12,315 nt of DNA from Pseudomonadota bacterium (GCA_025360685.1 JANYBR010000079.1:1-12315); one strand, 5' to 3'. Positions 1 through 6,332 are shown, numbered from the stretch's first letter. Numbers and translations are program-made. The notes: generated by a model not told the origin, from the sequence alone.

Positions 1-329
1 CGTAAGGATCAGTCTGAGAACTTCTTCGCAACATCGGTGCGTTTGGTCACCTGGGTGGCCCGCACTCGGCAGGCCATGACAATCAGGTGGTGGTTAGAAT
101 CCTCTTCCACCCCGTGCGTTGACAAACGCTGGCGCGTTTTCTACATCGGCATCGTCACACCAGCCTCCTACCGAGGTTTTATGCCAGAGATTGTCGTCAT
201 CCGCTGATCGTCCATGGCCGGGTTCCTAGCGTCAGCGTGGGAACGCCCGGCCACCCATGGACACAGACACGTATCGGCCGATGCGCACGCGATTGCGCCG
301 GCGGCAGGACAATCACCAGGGTGACGAAC
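1..329. other. Left-edge region without a secure gene
   Basis: No recognisable gene. The + strand is open without a stop from the window edge to a TGA at 205-207 (68 codons), so it could be the last part of a gene starting outside the window, but the translation resembles no family I know and composition gives no support. A GC-rich hairpin lies at 216-252. The stretch just before the methyltransferase start carries its ribosome binding site (AGGGTG, 318-323). Confidence 0.4.
216..252. repeat. GC-rich hairpin, possible intergenic palindromic repeat
   Basis: GGCCGGG (216-222) pairs with CCCGGCC (246-252), and inside it TTCC (223-226) pairs with GGAA (240-243) with a 2-nt bulge. Short flanks CCAT and ATGG add partial outer symmetry. 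It resembles the GGCCGGG-type palindromic repeats scattered between genes in Rhizobiales, but only this copy is in the window, so the repeat assignment is inference. Confidence 0.4.
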
Positions 330-1094
330 ATGACCAACGAAGAACTGACCGCGCGTCTCTACAAACCGCGCTTTCCCCGCGCCTCGAACTATGACGGCCG
401 CTGGATACTCGACAACATGATGGGCCCGCACGTGCTGTGGCTGGCTGAATTTCTCAGCGAGGCGCTGGAACTGAAGCCCGGAATGCGCGTGCTTGACCTG
501 GGTTGCGGCAAGGCCATTAGCTCGATCTTCCTTGCCAAGGAGTTTGGCGTGCGGGTCGTTGCTGCCGATTTGTGGATCGGGCCGGCGGAAAACGCGCGGC
601 GCATCGAAGCGGCCGGCGTTGCGGACAAGGTCGTACCGGTCCATGCGGAGGCACACGCGCTGCCCTTCGCGGAGGAAGGCTTCGATGCAATTGTCAGCTT
701 CGATGCCTATCAGTATTTCGGCACCGACGATCTCTATCTCGGAACCATCATCAAGTTCCTCAAACCCGGCGGCAGGATCGGCATCGTCGTGCCGGGCCTG
801 TCGCGCGAGATCACCGCTGTGCCCGCCAACATCAAACCGTGGTGGGAGTGGGATTTCTGCTGCTTCCACTCGCCGCTATGGTGGCGCCAGCACTGGGCCA
901 AGACGGGTCTGGTCGAGGTCGAGACGTCCGACTGGATGGCAGACGGTCACGCGCTATGGCTGGAGTGGAGCCGGATCGCGGCGGAACTCTCGGAAGGTTT
1001 TCACAAGCAGTCGTCCGCCGACGGCGTGGCGATGCTCGCTGCGGACAGCGAAAAACTTTTCGGCTTCACGCGGGTGGTGGGGAGACGCTTGTAA
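330..1094 (+). CDS. SAM-dependent methyltransferase (class I, type 11-like)
   Basis: Predicted cytoplasmic class I methyltransferase of 254 residues that would transfer a methyl group from S-adenosylmethionine to an unknown small-molecule acceptor. Motif I is clear: VLDLGCG at residues 54-60, followed by the acidic end of strand 2 (D80 in VAAD). A typical LPF step is near residue 111, DAIVSFDAYQYFG near 119-131, and LKPGGRIGIVVPG near 144-156. Tryptophan-rich stretches near residues 171-190 probably shape the acceptor pocket. The ATG at 330 is chosen because AGGGTG lies 6 nt upstream. The same frame is open back to 237, but that extension is arginine- and glycine-rich and unlike the family N-terminus; an in-frame GTG at 321 is an alternative. 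It has no operon partner: the next gene is on the opposite strand beyond repeats. The acceptor cannot be deduced. Confidence 0.88.
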   Translation: MTNEELTARLYKPRFPRASNYDGRWILDNMMGPHVLWLAEFLSEALELKPGMRVLDLGCGKAISSIFLAKEFGVRVVAADLWIGPAENARRIEAAGVADKVVPVHAEAHALPFAEEGFDAIVSFDAYQYFGTDDLYLGTIIKFLKPGGRIGIVVPGLSREITAVPANIKPWWEWDFCCFHSPLWWRQHWAKTGLVEVETSDWMADGHALWLEWSRIAAELSEGFHKQSSADGVAMLAADSEKLFGFTRVVGRRL

Positions 1095-1130
1095 AAAGTA
1101 TTCGTTGTGAGACAACACAATCCCAAATAC

Positions 1131-1206
1131 GTCATCGCCCGCTTCGTGCGGGCGACCCATCTTGTCTGTCGAAAAAATGGGTTGCCCGGACGAGCCGGGC
1201 AATGAC
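1131..1206. repeat. Intergenic palindromic repeat with two GC-rich hairpins
   Basis: A 76-bp element bounded by GTCATCGCCCG and CGGGCAATGAC. It contains two sub-hairpins, CGCCCG/CGGGCG around TTCGTG (1136-1154) and TTGCCCGG/CCGGGCAA around ACGAG (1182-1202). ACCCAT and ATGGGT lie between them and can also pair, so the whole can fold into a cruciform. This architecture matches the chromosomal palindromic repeats found in many copies in Bradyrhizobium, Rhodopseudomonas and relatives. It lies between the convergent methyltransferase and cupredoxin genes. Confidence 0.7.
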
Positions 1207-1232
1207 GAACGTTTTGGTGAAGAAATGCGCTC

Positions 1233-1270
1233 GAGCCGGAACGCTGGAGGGGCGGGGTGCGTTCCGGCTC
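1233..1270 (-). terminator. Strong hairpin downstream of the cupredoxin gene, probable terminator
   Basis: GAGCCGGAACGC (1233-1244) and GCGTTCCGGCTC (1259-1270) form a perfect 12-bp stem with a 14-nt loop. It lies 43 nt past the cupredoxin stop on the minus strand. After the stem, the minus strand reads GAGCGCATTTCTT, only a weak T-rich tract, so termination efficiency is uncertain. It could also serve the convergent methyltransferase gene. Confidence 0.5.
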
Positions 1271-1313
1271 TGTGCACGCGCGCATTGCGTGTTGGGGGGA
1301 TTTGCGCGCGAAC

Positions 1314-1634
1314 CTATTTCACCGTGACGGTGGCGACCATCTTGGGATGGATGGAACAGACATATTTGAAGACGCCGGGCTTGGTGAATTTGAAGGCGAA
1401 GGACTCTCCCGAATCCAGCGCCGCCGAGCGGAACACTCCGTCGACGCTGACCACGGTGTGCGGCTCGCCGTCCAGATTGTGCCAGGTCACACTCGTGCCG
1501 GCGCTGACGGTCAGCGCCATCGGCGCAAAGTCGAAATTCTTGATGGTGACCGTGTTGGCGTCATCCGCCATGGCAGGCGCTGAAAGAAGAATTGCGCCTG
1601 CGAACAGGGCAGCCATCGTCGTTCTGAGAATCAT
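1314..1634 (-). CDS. Exported cupredoxin-fold type I copper protein
   Basis: Small periplasmic electron carrier or copper-binding protein of 106 residues. Residues 1-23 are a Sec signal peptide (basic start, hydrophobic core, AMA cleavage before D24), leaving about 83 residues, a usual size for a minimal plastocyanin/amicyanin-like domain. Type I copper ligands are in place: H59 in the EPHTV loop, then C93, H96 and M99 in the closing CSIHPKM loop. The gene lies 33 nt downstream of the metallophosphoesterase gene on the same strand and is the last gene of the ECF sigma cluster, so it is probably co-transcribed with it. The role inferred from context is a periplasmic copper or redox function induced with the sigma factor; the electron partner is unknown. 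Confidence 0.9.
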   Translation of the reverse strand: MILRTTMAALFAGAILLSAPAMADDANTVTIKNFDFAPMALTVSAGTSVTWHNLDGEPHTVVSVDGVFRSAALDSGESFAFKFTKPGVFKYVCSIHPKMVATVTVK

Positions 1635-1667
1635 GGAAGTCTCCTCGTTGGGGTTGGAACGGGTGGT

Positions 1668-2603
1668 TCAGCTCAAAGACGTGTCGGTGAGAGTTGCCGC
1701 CGCCGGATGGCGCGCATAAGCGATTGAGGTGATGCCCAACATGCCTGGCAGCAGAGCCGCATCGACCTTCAGTGGTCCCGGACCCGGCCCGACGCCTGCC
1801 GTCGGTTGGGGAAACGCCGTCGAGCGCGCGGTGTGAAAGGTGATGTTGCCTTCCACTTTCGAGACGATCTGGTGGATGTGCCCGTTCAGGACCGTCACCG
1901 AACCGAAGCGGCGCAGCAGCGCGAAGGCCTGCTCGGCATCGCCGGTACCCCAGCCCCACGGTTCATAGATCGTCCATAGCGGCATATGCGCGAACACGAC
2001 GATCGGTTGGCTCGACGGGCGGCCGGACAGATCGTCCTTCAGCCAGGCGAGTTGGTCGTCACCCAGAATGCCAAGGCCGCCCGGTTTGAAGTTGAGCACG
2101 TTGATGAGCGCTATGAAGTGCACGCCCTGCGAGTCGAAGCTGTAATAGCCGCGATTGTTCGACGGCTTGCCGAAACGCTCCATGAAGACGGCGCCGCCAT
2201 CGGTTACGTCATGCTCGCCCGGCACGGTGTGCAGTTCGCTCACGGCAAGGTCCGACAGGATCTGAGCCGCCATGTCGAACTCCGCCGGCTTGGTCAGCTG
2301 CGTCACGTCGCCGGTGTGCAGGATCAGCGCCGGTTTGCGCGGCAGCCCGTTCACCAGCGCGACGCTTTGCTTCAGCGTGGCGGCAACATCGGGGTTGGCG
2401 TCCTTGGCAAAGCCGATATGCGAGTCGCTGATCTGCACGAACAAGGGCGTGCCGAGATTTGCGTGCTGCCCCTTGCGCGTCGCCGCCTGGGCAAGGTCGG
2501 TCGCCAGCACAATTCCGCCGGTCAGGGTGAACAGCGTACCGGCGCCGCCATAGGCCAGGCATTTGAGTGCGCCGCGGCGCGAGGGATTTTCGAGAATGGT
2601 CAT
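1668..2603 (-). CDS. Tat-exported calcineurin-like metallophosphoesterase
   Basis: Predicted periplasmic phosphodiesterase or phosphatase of 311 residues with a two-metal active site. The N-terminus has a twin-arginine motif, SRRGALK at residues 8-14, followed by a hydrophobic stretch to about residue 40 with an AQA-type cleavage site. The phosphoesterase blocks occur in order: D60-S-H62, G98-D99, G129-E-H-D132, H206 in FAHMP, and G241-H-I-H244. The third block reads GEHD where most members read GNHD, so a metal-binding Asn is replaced by Glu. It resembles CpdA/class III cyclic-nucleotide phosphodiesterases in motif layout, but the exported location argues for another substrate. A likely ECF-type promoter lies directly upstream (2632-2658), and the gene is followed closely by the cupredoxin gene. 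Confidence 0.88.
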   Translation of the reverse strand: MTILENPSRRGALKCLAYGGAGTLFTLTGGIVLATDLAQAATRKGQHANLGTPLFVQISDSHIGFAKDANPDVAATLKQSVALVNGLPRKPALILHTGDVTQLTKPAEFDMAAQILSDLAVSELHTVPGEHDVTDGGAVFMERFGKPSNNRGYYSFDSQGVHFIALINVLNFKPGGLGILGDDQLAWLKDDLSGRPSSQPIVVFAHMPLWTIYEPWGWGTGDAEQAFALLRRFGSVTVLNGHIHQIVSKVEGNITFHTARSTAFPQPTAGVGPGPGPLKVDAALLPGMLGITSIAYARHPAAATLTDTSLS

Positions 2604-2631
2604 TGCGGCCTCGAACAGGTTTCGAGACCAA

Positions 2632-2658
2632 GACCGATGGACCGCGCGCTTTATTCCC
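2632..2658 (-). promoter_or_regulatory. Putative ECF sigma-dependent promoter of the metallophosphoesterase gene
   Basis: On the minus strand, GGGAATAAA (2658-2650) is followed after 13 nt by CGGTC (2636-2632), 28 nt before the ATG at 2603. The identical two boxes with the identical 13-nt spacer occur upstream of the sigma factor gene, as expected of an autoregulated ECF sigma factor. The -35-like box overlaps the anti-sigma stop codon (GAA TAA). This would let the metallophosphoesterase and cupredoxin genes be induced independently of the sigma/anti-sigma message. Confidence 0.65.
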
Positions 2659-3415
2659 GGCCGTCGGTCTGCGACAAAGCTTTCAGCAGGCGCGACAGTT
2701 GCAGGATATCGTCGACCGCGGTGTCCGATATGGCGCAGAAAACGAGATTGCCACTTCTCCAGAATACGATGTGATAGCCGTTGCGGGTTGCGAAGTCCGG
2801 CAATTCTGCCTCGTAATTCGCCCAGGCGAACACGTTCACGATGTGCGCGCCGTGGCGATACACGGTCACGGCCGCCCGCGTGCCGTCGATGAAATCAACG
2901 CGTCCGCCGATCAGCTTGAAACCCTGCTTGGCGAAATCCGCCACCGGCGGCGACAGGTCGGCATGCGCCGCGAGCCACGGCTTGACCGTGTGCCGGTCAG
3001 TGGACACGACGTCGATGAGGTGATCCGACGCAATGGAGCGCAGATGCGCGTTGGTGATGTCGGCGATCAGCGGATCTGTCGCCGCAGGCATCAGGACGAA
3101 AAATGCCAGGGATGCGGCGAGCGCGGTGGCCGTCACGCCGCCGGCGGCACCAGCCCAGGCGTTCCTGAACCATGGCAGTACATTGGAACGCGGCGACGCT
3201 TCATCCAGCGCCGCGCGAATGCGGCCGTGCAGCCGCGCATCGGCGCGATGGTACGTTGCGCTCTGCCTCAGCGCAGAACGAAGTGACTCAAGCTGAGCCT
3301 TCTGCGCCGCGCATTCGATGCAGCTCTCCAGATGCTGCTCGACCGCCGCCGCGTTCGCCGCGTCAAGTTCGCCGTCGAGATAAGCCTCGATCCGATGTGC
3401 CTGATCACAGGGCAT
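2651..3415 (-). CDS. Zinc-binding transmembrane anti-sigma factor
   Basis: Predicted membrane anchor that holds the adjacent ECF sigma factor inactive, 254 residues. The cytoplasmic N-terminus has the ZAS signature H28-x3-C32-x2-C35, preceded by the AYLDGELD segment typical of these proteins. A single membrane helix spans about residues 86-110, leaving a periplasmic domain of about 140 residues with no motif I recognise, likely the sensing part. The start codon lies inside the sigma gene (11-nt overlap of the frames), which indicates translational coupling and near-equal synthesis of the pair. Presence of the zinc motif suggests redox or thiol-linked control, but the signal cannot be read from sequence. 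Confidence 0.88.
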   Translation of the reverse strand: MPCDQAHRIEAYLDGELDAANAAAVEQHLESCIECAAQKAQLESLRSALRQSATYHRADARLHGRIRAALDEASPRSNVLPWFRNAWAGAAGGVTATALAASLAFFVLMPAATDPLIADITNAHLRSIASDHLIDVVSTDRHTVKPWLAAHADLSPPVADFAKQGFKLIGGRVDFIDGTRAAVTVYRHGAHIVNVFAWANYEAELPDFATRNGYHIVFWRSGNLVFCAISDTAVDDILQLSRLLKALSQTDGRE

Positions 3416-3944
3416 GAGTACTCTCCACTTCGCCCAGCCATTTTTCCCGCAGCATGGTTCGCGCCCGCGACAGGCGCGACATCACCGTGCCGATCGGAGA
3501 ATCCGTGATGCTCGCGATCTCGCGGTAGGACAGATCCTCCATCTCGCGCAGCACCAGAACCTCGCGAAACTCGTGCGGCAAACTGGCGATCGCCGCATCC
3601 AGCTTGCGTCCCACGTCGGTGTTGATGGCGGAGGCCTCCGGACTCGGCCCGGAAAAGGTCAAGGCCTCGCCGTTCATCTCCGCGTGCTCTTCGGGCATCG
3701 CCACATGGCCGCGCCGCTTGCGGTCGCCGGCCGAGTTGCGCCAGCAGTTGCGCACGATGGCCAGCAGCCAGGGTCGCATGTCACCGCCGCGAAACCCGTC
3801 GAACGCGCGCCAGGCGCGCAGCATCGCATCCTGCACGACATCGTCGGCATCCGCGCCCGAACGCGTCAGCCAGCGGGCAAGATTGATCGCCGCATCGAGA
3901 TGCGGAAGGGCCTGCGCCTCGAACCGTCGGCGCCTGTCATCCAT
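3405..3944 (-). CDS. ECF-family RNA polymerase sigma factor
   Basis: Extracytoplasmic-function sigma factor of 179 residues, the usual size for a two-domain ECF protein. Sigma region 2 occupies about residues 10-75 (DADDVVQDAMLRAWRAF, then MRPWLLAIVRNCWRN). A variable linker follows, then region 4 at about 112-170, with SLPHEFREVLVLREMEDLSYREIA and the recognition helix region SPIGTVMSRLSRAR. It is the first gene of the cluster sigma, anti-sigma, metallophosphoesterase, cupredoxin. The start at 3944 lies 41 nt downstream of a promoter-like motif shared with the metallophosphoesterase gene, pointing to positive autoregulation. The ECF subgroup cannot be assigned here; the exported target products suggest an envelope, copper or redox stress role. 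Confidence 0.92.
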   Translation of the reverse strand: MDDRRRRFEAQALPHLDAAINLARWLTRSGADADDVVQDAMLRAWRAFDGFRGGDMRPWLLAIVRNCWRNSAGDRKRRGHVAMPEEHAEMNGEALTFSGPSPEASAINTDVGRKLDAAIASLPHEFREVLVLREMEDLSYREIASITDSPIGTVMSRLSRARTMLREKWLGEVESTHAL

Positions 3945-3985
3945 CGTGGCGAATGCCGCTTTCGTCTACGCGTTACGTATAGCAT

Positions 3986-4012
3986 GACCGGCGGCCGGCC
4001 GGTTTTATTCCC
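3986..4012 (-). promoter_or_regulatory. Putative autoregulatory ECF promoter of the sigma factor gene
   Basis: On the minus strand, GGGAATAAA (4012-4004), 13 nt, then CGGTC (3990-3986). The CGGTC box ends 41 nt before the sigma factor ATG. Both boxes and the spacer length match the site before the metallophosphoesterase gene exactly. The spacer sequences differ almost throughout, so the match is not a simple duplication of the region. Confidence 0.65.
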
Positions 4013-4032
4013 GGCAATTCACTACTCACCAT

Positions 4033-4131
4033 GGCCGCCCACCGAGGCGGCCACCGCCCTTATCGGCAGCGTAAGGGCGCGCGCGAGCTGAATTGTTTGA
4101 GGGGTGGCGTCCATACGCTGTTGCTATGGAC
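4033..4131. other. Three hairpins between the cupin and sigma factor genes
   Basis: The 231-bp gap 3945-4175 holds, besides the ECF promoter, three inverted repeats: GGCCGCC/GGCGGCC (4033-4039 and 4046-4052), CGCCCTTA/TAAGGGCG (4055-4062 and 4072-4079) and GTCCATA/TATGGAC (4109-4115 and 4125-4131). None is followed by a T-run on the minus strand. Their position after the carA-cupin unit and before the ECF promoter suggests a transcription boundary or RNA-stabilising structure. Confidence 0.4.
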
Positions 4132-4175
4132 CAAGCCCGGCCATGGTGATGTAGGGAAGGTTAAGGCGAGAAGTC

Positions 4176-4511
4176 TTACCGCACCGTGCCGCCCTGGGCG
4201 CCGAAGAACAGGACCCAGGCCCTGAACTCACCGGAAAAGCTGGCGAAGCGGTGCTCGATGCCGGCCGGTACGAACAGCACGTCGCCGGAGTTGAAGCGCA
4301 CCGTTTCCTCGCCGCGCTTGAAGATGCCCTGGCCGGACTGGATGATATAGATCTCGTCGCGCTCATGCTTGACCTGGGTGTCCTGGTCGGTGGGCACGAA
4401 CAGCAGCAGGTTGGCGTCGCCATGCTGGAACAGCGATATCGAGGATTGACTGGACGCGGCGAGTTTGCGCGCCGAGGCGACGAGATCGATCTTGAGGGGC
4501 AGCTTGGCCAT
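4176..4511 (-). CDS. Small single-domain cupin protein
   Basis: A 111-residue protein made almost entirely of one RmlC-like cupin barrel. Motif 1 is partial (H49-E-R-D-E53 region), and motif 2 is clear: G76-D-x4-P82-x-G84-x2-H87. The available metal ligands would be H49, E53 and H87; the second histidine of the usual HxH is replaced by arginine (R51). The ATG is 2 nt after the carA stop, and AGGACG inside the carA end serves as ribosome binding site, so it is translated from the carA message. Function is unknown; such small cupins may bind a metabolite, act as isomerase or dioxygenase, or be regulatory. Longer upstream extensions of this frame run through carA in the wrong frame and are not coding. 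Confidence 0.82.
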   Translation of the reverse strand: MAKLPLKIDLVASARKLAASSQSSISLFQHGDANLLLFVPTDQDTQVKHERDEIYIIQSGQGIFKRGEETVRFNSGDVLFVPAGIEHRFASFSGEFRAWVLFFGAQGGTVR

Positions 4512-4513
4512 TT

Positions 4514-5719
4514 CTAGCGTCCTGTTTTCGCGGCTCGCGCGAAGCGCTCGAAGAGATAGTGGCTGTCCATCGGGCCGGGCGACGCTTCGGGATGAAACTG
4601 CACGCTGAACACCGGCTTGCCTTCGACCGCGATGCCGCAATTGGTGCCGTCGAACAGCGAGACATGGGTTTCCCGCACGCCCTTGGGCAAAGTCCCGCGA
4701 TCCACCGTGAAGCCGTGGTTCATCGACACGATCTCGACCTTGCCGCTTTCCAGATCCTTCACTGGATGGTTGGCGCCGTGATGGCCTTGCGCCATCTTGC
4801 GCGTCGTGGCGCCGAGCGCGAGGCCGAGCATCTGGTGACCGAGGCAGATGCCGAACAGCGGAATCTTCGACTCGAGCAATCCTTTGATGGTCGGAATGGA
4901 ATAGATGCCCGTCGCGGCCGGATCGCCCGGGCCGTTCGACAGCAATACGCCGTCGGGCTTGTGCCGCATCACGTCTTCCAACGCCGCCTGCGCCGGAACC
5001 ACCGTGATATCCGCGCCGAGGCCCGCCAGCATGCGCAGGATGTTCCGCTTCACGCCGAAATCGACAACCGTCACGCGCCAGCTCGGTGTCGGCAGCTCGC
5101 CATAGCCCTGGTTCCAGGCCCAAGGCATCTCGCGCCACTGATAGGTCTGGCGCGTGGTGACGTCCTTGGCGAGGTCGAGACCCACCAACCCTGGAAAGCC
5201 GCGTGCGGCCTTCAGCGCGGCAGGCACATCGATCGCGCCGTCCCTGGCCTGCACGATCACGCCATGCGGCATGCCGAGCTCGCGGATGCGATTGGTCAGC
5301 GCGCGGGTGTCGATGCCGGCGAGTGCGGGAATGTTGTGCTTCTTCAGCCAGCCATCCAGCGCCGACAGCGCGCGATAGTTCGAGGGATGCTCGGCGCTGG
5401 CGCGCACGATCATGCCGCGCACCACGGGGTTGAGCGATTCGATGTCCTCGTCATTGGTGCCGACGATGCCGATGTGCGGGAAGGTGAAGCACACGATCTG
5501 CCCGGCATAGGACGGATCGGTGAGAATCTCCTCATAGCCGGTCATCGCCGTGTTGAAGCAGACCTCGCCGACGCCCGTCGCGCCGGAGGGCGCGCCATCC
5601 AATATTGCGGCCGCGCCGAACACATGGCCTTCGAACACCGTGCCGTCCGCCAGCACGAGCGCGCCGCGCGCGAATATTCCCGCCGTTTTTGCGGCGGCGG
5701 CGAGCGTTGCGTCGGACAT
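4514..5719 (-). CDS. carA: Carbamoyl-phosphate synthase small (glutaminase) subunit
   Basis: Supplies ammonia from glutamine to the large subunit CarB for carbamoyl phosphate, the precursor of pyrimidines and arginine. The protein has 401 residues, close to the family norm. The CPSase small-chain domain covers about residues 17-150 (GEVCFNTAMTGYEEILTDPSYAGQI, FPHIGIVGTN, SGIDTR-like AGIDTRALT). The class I glutamine amidotransferase domain follows from about 215, with nucleophile C292 in GICLGHQ and the H376/E378 pair in FHPEASPGP. Start at 5719 is chosen because a good promoter lies at 5745-5773; the longer frame back to 5920 would begin upstream of it. No Shine-Dalgarno precedes this ATG. 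carB is not adjacent. Divergent from the gatB/yqeY-like gene; followed by a cupin gene after 2 nt. Confidence 0.96.
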   Translation of the reverse strand: MSDATLAAAAKTAGIFARGALVLADGTVFEGHVFGAAAILDGAPSGATGVGEVCFNTAMTGYEEILTDPSYAGQIVCFTFPHIGIVGTNDEDIESLNPVVRGMIVRASAEHPSNYRALSALDGWLKKHNIPALAGIDTRALTNRIRELGMPHGVIVQARDGAIDVPAALKAARGFPGLVGLDLAKDVTTRQTYQWREMPWAWNQGYGELPTPSWRVTVVDFGVKRNILRMLAGLGADITVVPAQAALEDVMRHKPDGVLLSNGPGDPAATGIYSIPTIKGLLESKIPLFGICLGHQMLGLALGATTRKMAQGHHGANHPVKDLESGKVEIVSMNHGFTVDRGTLPKGVRETHVSLFDGTNCGIAVEGKPVFSVQFHPEASPGPMDSHYLFERFARAAKTGR

Positions 5720-5744
5720 CGGAGGTACCGGTTGGATTTGGCGG

Positions 5745-5773
5745 AAAATAGGGACGTGCCTGCTCAGGGTCAA
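5745..5773 (-). promoter_or_regulatory. Sigma70-like promoter of carA
   Basis: On the minus strand TTGACC (5773-5768), a 17-nt spacer, then TATTTT (5750-5745). A start near 5738 would give a leader of about 19 nt before the carA ATG. The leader has no recognisable Shine-Dalgarno sequence. Confidence 0.65.
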
Positions 5774-5812
5774 GCGTTTGCAACAGCTATTTTCTCCTGA
5801 GTTTTCAAATAG

Positions 5813-5841
5813 TTGGCAAAGCGCCGCGTTCCGGTTAGATT
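5813..5841 (+). promoter_or_regulatory. Sigma70-like promoter of the GatB/YqeY gene, with adjoining hairpin
   Basis: TTGGCA (5813-5818), 17-nt spacer, TAGATT (5836-5841). A perfect hairpin GATTGG-CGCTTT-CCAATC (5838-5855) begins inside the -10 box and spans the expected transcription start. The leader before the ATG at 5868 would be about 20 nt. The hairpin could be an operator for a dimeric regulator or chance. Confidence 0.5.
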
Positions 5842-5867
5842 GGCGCTTTCCAATCGGGACACATGCC

Positions 5868-6332
5868 ATGGGACTGCGCGAGCAGATCAACGATTCGCTG
5901 AAAGAGGCGATGAAGGCCAAGGATCAGAAGCGAGTCGGCACCTTGCGGCTCGTCAATGCCGCGCTGAAGGATCGCGACATCGCCGCGCGCACCGAGACCA
6001 GCCGCGAACTGCTCGGCGACGACGAGATCCTGTCGCTGCTCGCCAAGATGATCAAGCAGCGCGAGGATTCCATCACCGCCTATGAAGCTGGCAATCGTCC
6101 CGAGCTGGCCGCCGCCGAGAAGGGCGAAATCGCCGTCATCCGCGAATTCATGCCCAAGCAGATGAGCGCCGACGAAACCAAAGCGGCCATTGCCAAGGTG
6201 ATCGCCGAGGTCGGCGCCGCCTCGATCAAGGACATGGGCAAAGTCATGAACGCTCTGAAGGAACGCTTCGCCGGCCAGATGGATTTCGGCAAGGCCAGCG
6301 GCGCAGTGAAGGAAGCGCTGACGGCGAAGTGA
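5868..6332 (+). CDS. GatB/YqeY domain-containing protein
   Basis: A 154-residue all-helical protein of the YqeY family, related to the tRNA-binding tail of the GatB subunit of Asp/Glu-tRNA amidotransferase. The exact cellular role of the stand-alone form is not settled. Typical features are the start LREQINDSLKEAMKAKD, then LRLVNAALKDRDI, LLAKMIKQREDSITAYEAGNR, EIAVIREFMPKQMS, and the closing DMGKVMNALKERFAGQMDFGKASGAVKEALTAK. The start at 5868 matches family starts; the frame upstream overlaps carA antisense and the promoter. In many alphaproteobacteria this gene sits beside carA (divergent) and just before dnaG and rpoD. Here the next 4.1 kb is occupied by other genes, and only a dnaG piece follows at 10434. 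Confidence 0.93.
   Translation: MGLREQINDSLKEAMKAKDQKRVGTLRLVNAALKDRDIAARTETSRELLGDDEILSLLAKMIKQREDSITAYEAGNRPELAAAEKGEIAVIREFMPKQMSADETKAAIAKVIAEVGAASIKDMGKVMNALKERFAGQMDFGKASGAVKEALTAK

Noticed and set aside
1..207. Open + strand frame from the window edge to a TGA at 205-207
   Set aside because: 68 codons without a stop is possible by chance at this GC content, and the translation shows no family motif; it could only be judged with the sequence to the left.
168..869. Long minus-strand open frame across the methyltransferase gene
   Set aside because: It is antisense to a clear methyltransferase and reads as arginine/alanine-rich sequence without motifs; a typical GC-rich shadow frame.
1131..1270. 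CRISPR or tandem repeat array
   Set aside because: The elements are single palindromes, not regularly spaced direct repeats with spacers.
2209..2631. Minus-strand 140-codon frame overlapping the metallophosphoesterase start
   Set aside because: Out-of-frame reading of the metallophosphoesterase gene with Arg-rich composition; the real frame has all metal-binding motifs and a Tat signal.
4890..4925. GGAATAGATGCCCGTC-like sequence inside carA as a third ECF promoter
   Set aside because: Only part of the -35-like box matches, spacing to a CGGTC-like box is wrong, and no gene start follows.
4512..5138. N-terminal extension of the cupin frame to 5138
   Set aside because: The extension lies wholly inside carA in another frame; the ATG at 4511 with its own ribosome site gives a normal-length cupin.
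4559..5800. 413-codon + strand open frame opposite carA
   Set aside because: carA on the other strand has all catalytic residues; this frame is low in hydrophobic core patterns and rich in Arg/His/Ala, as expected of antisense.
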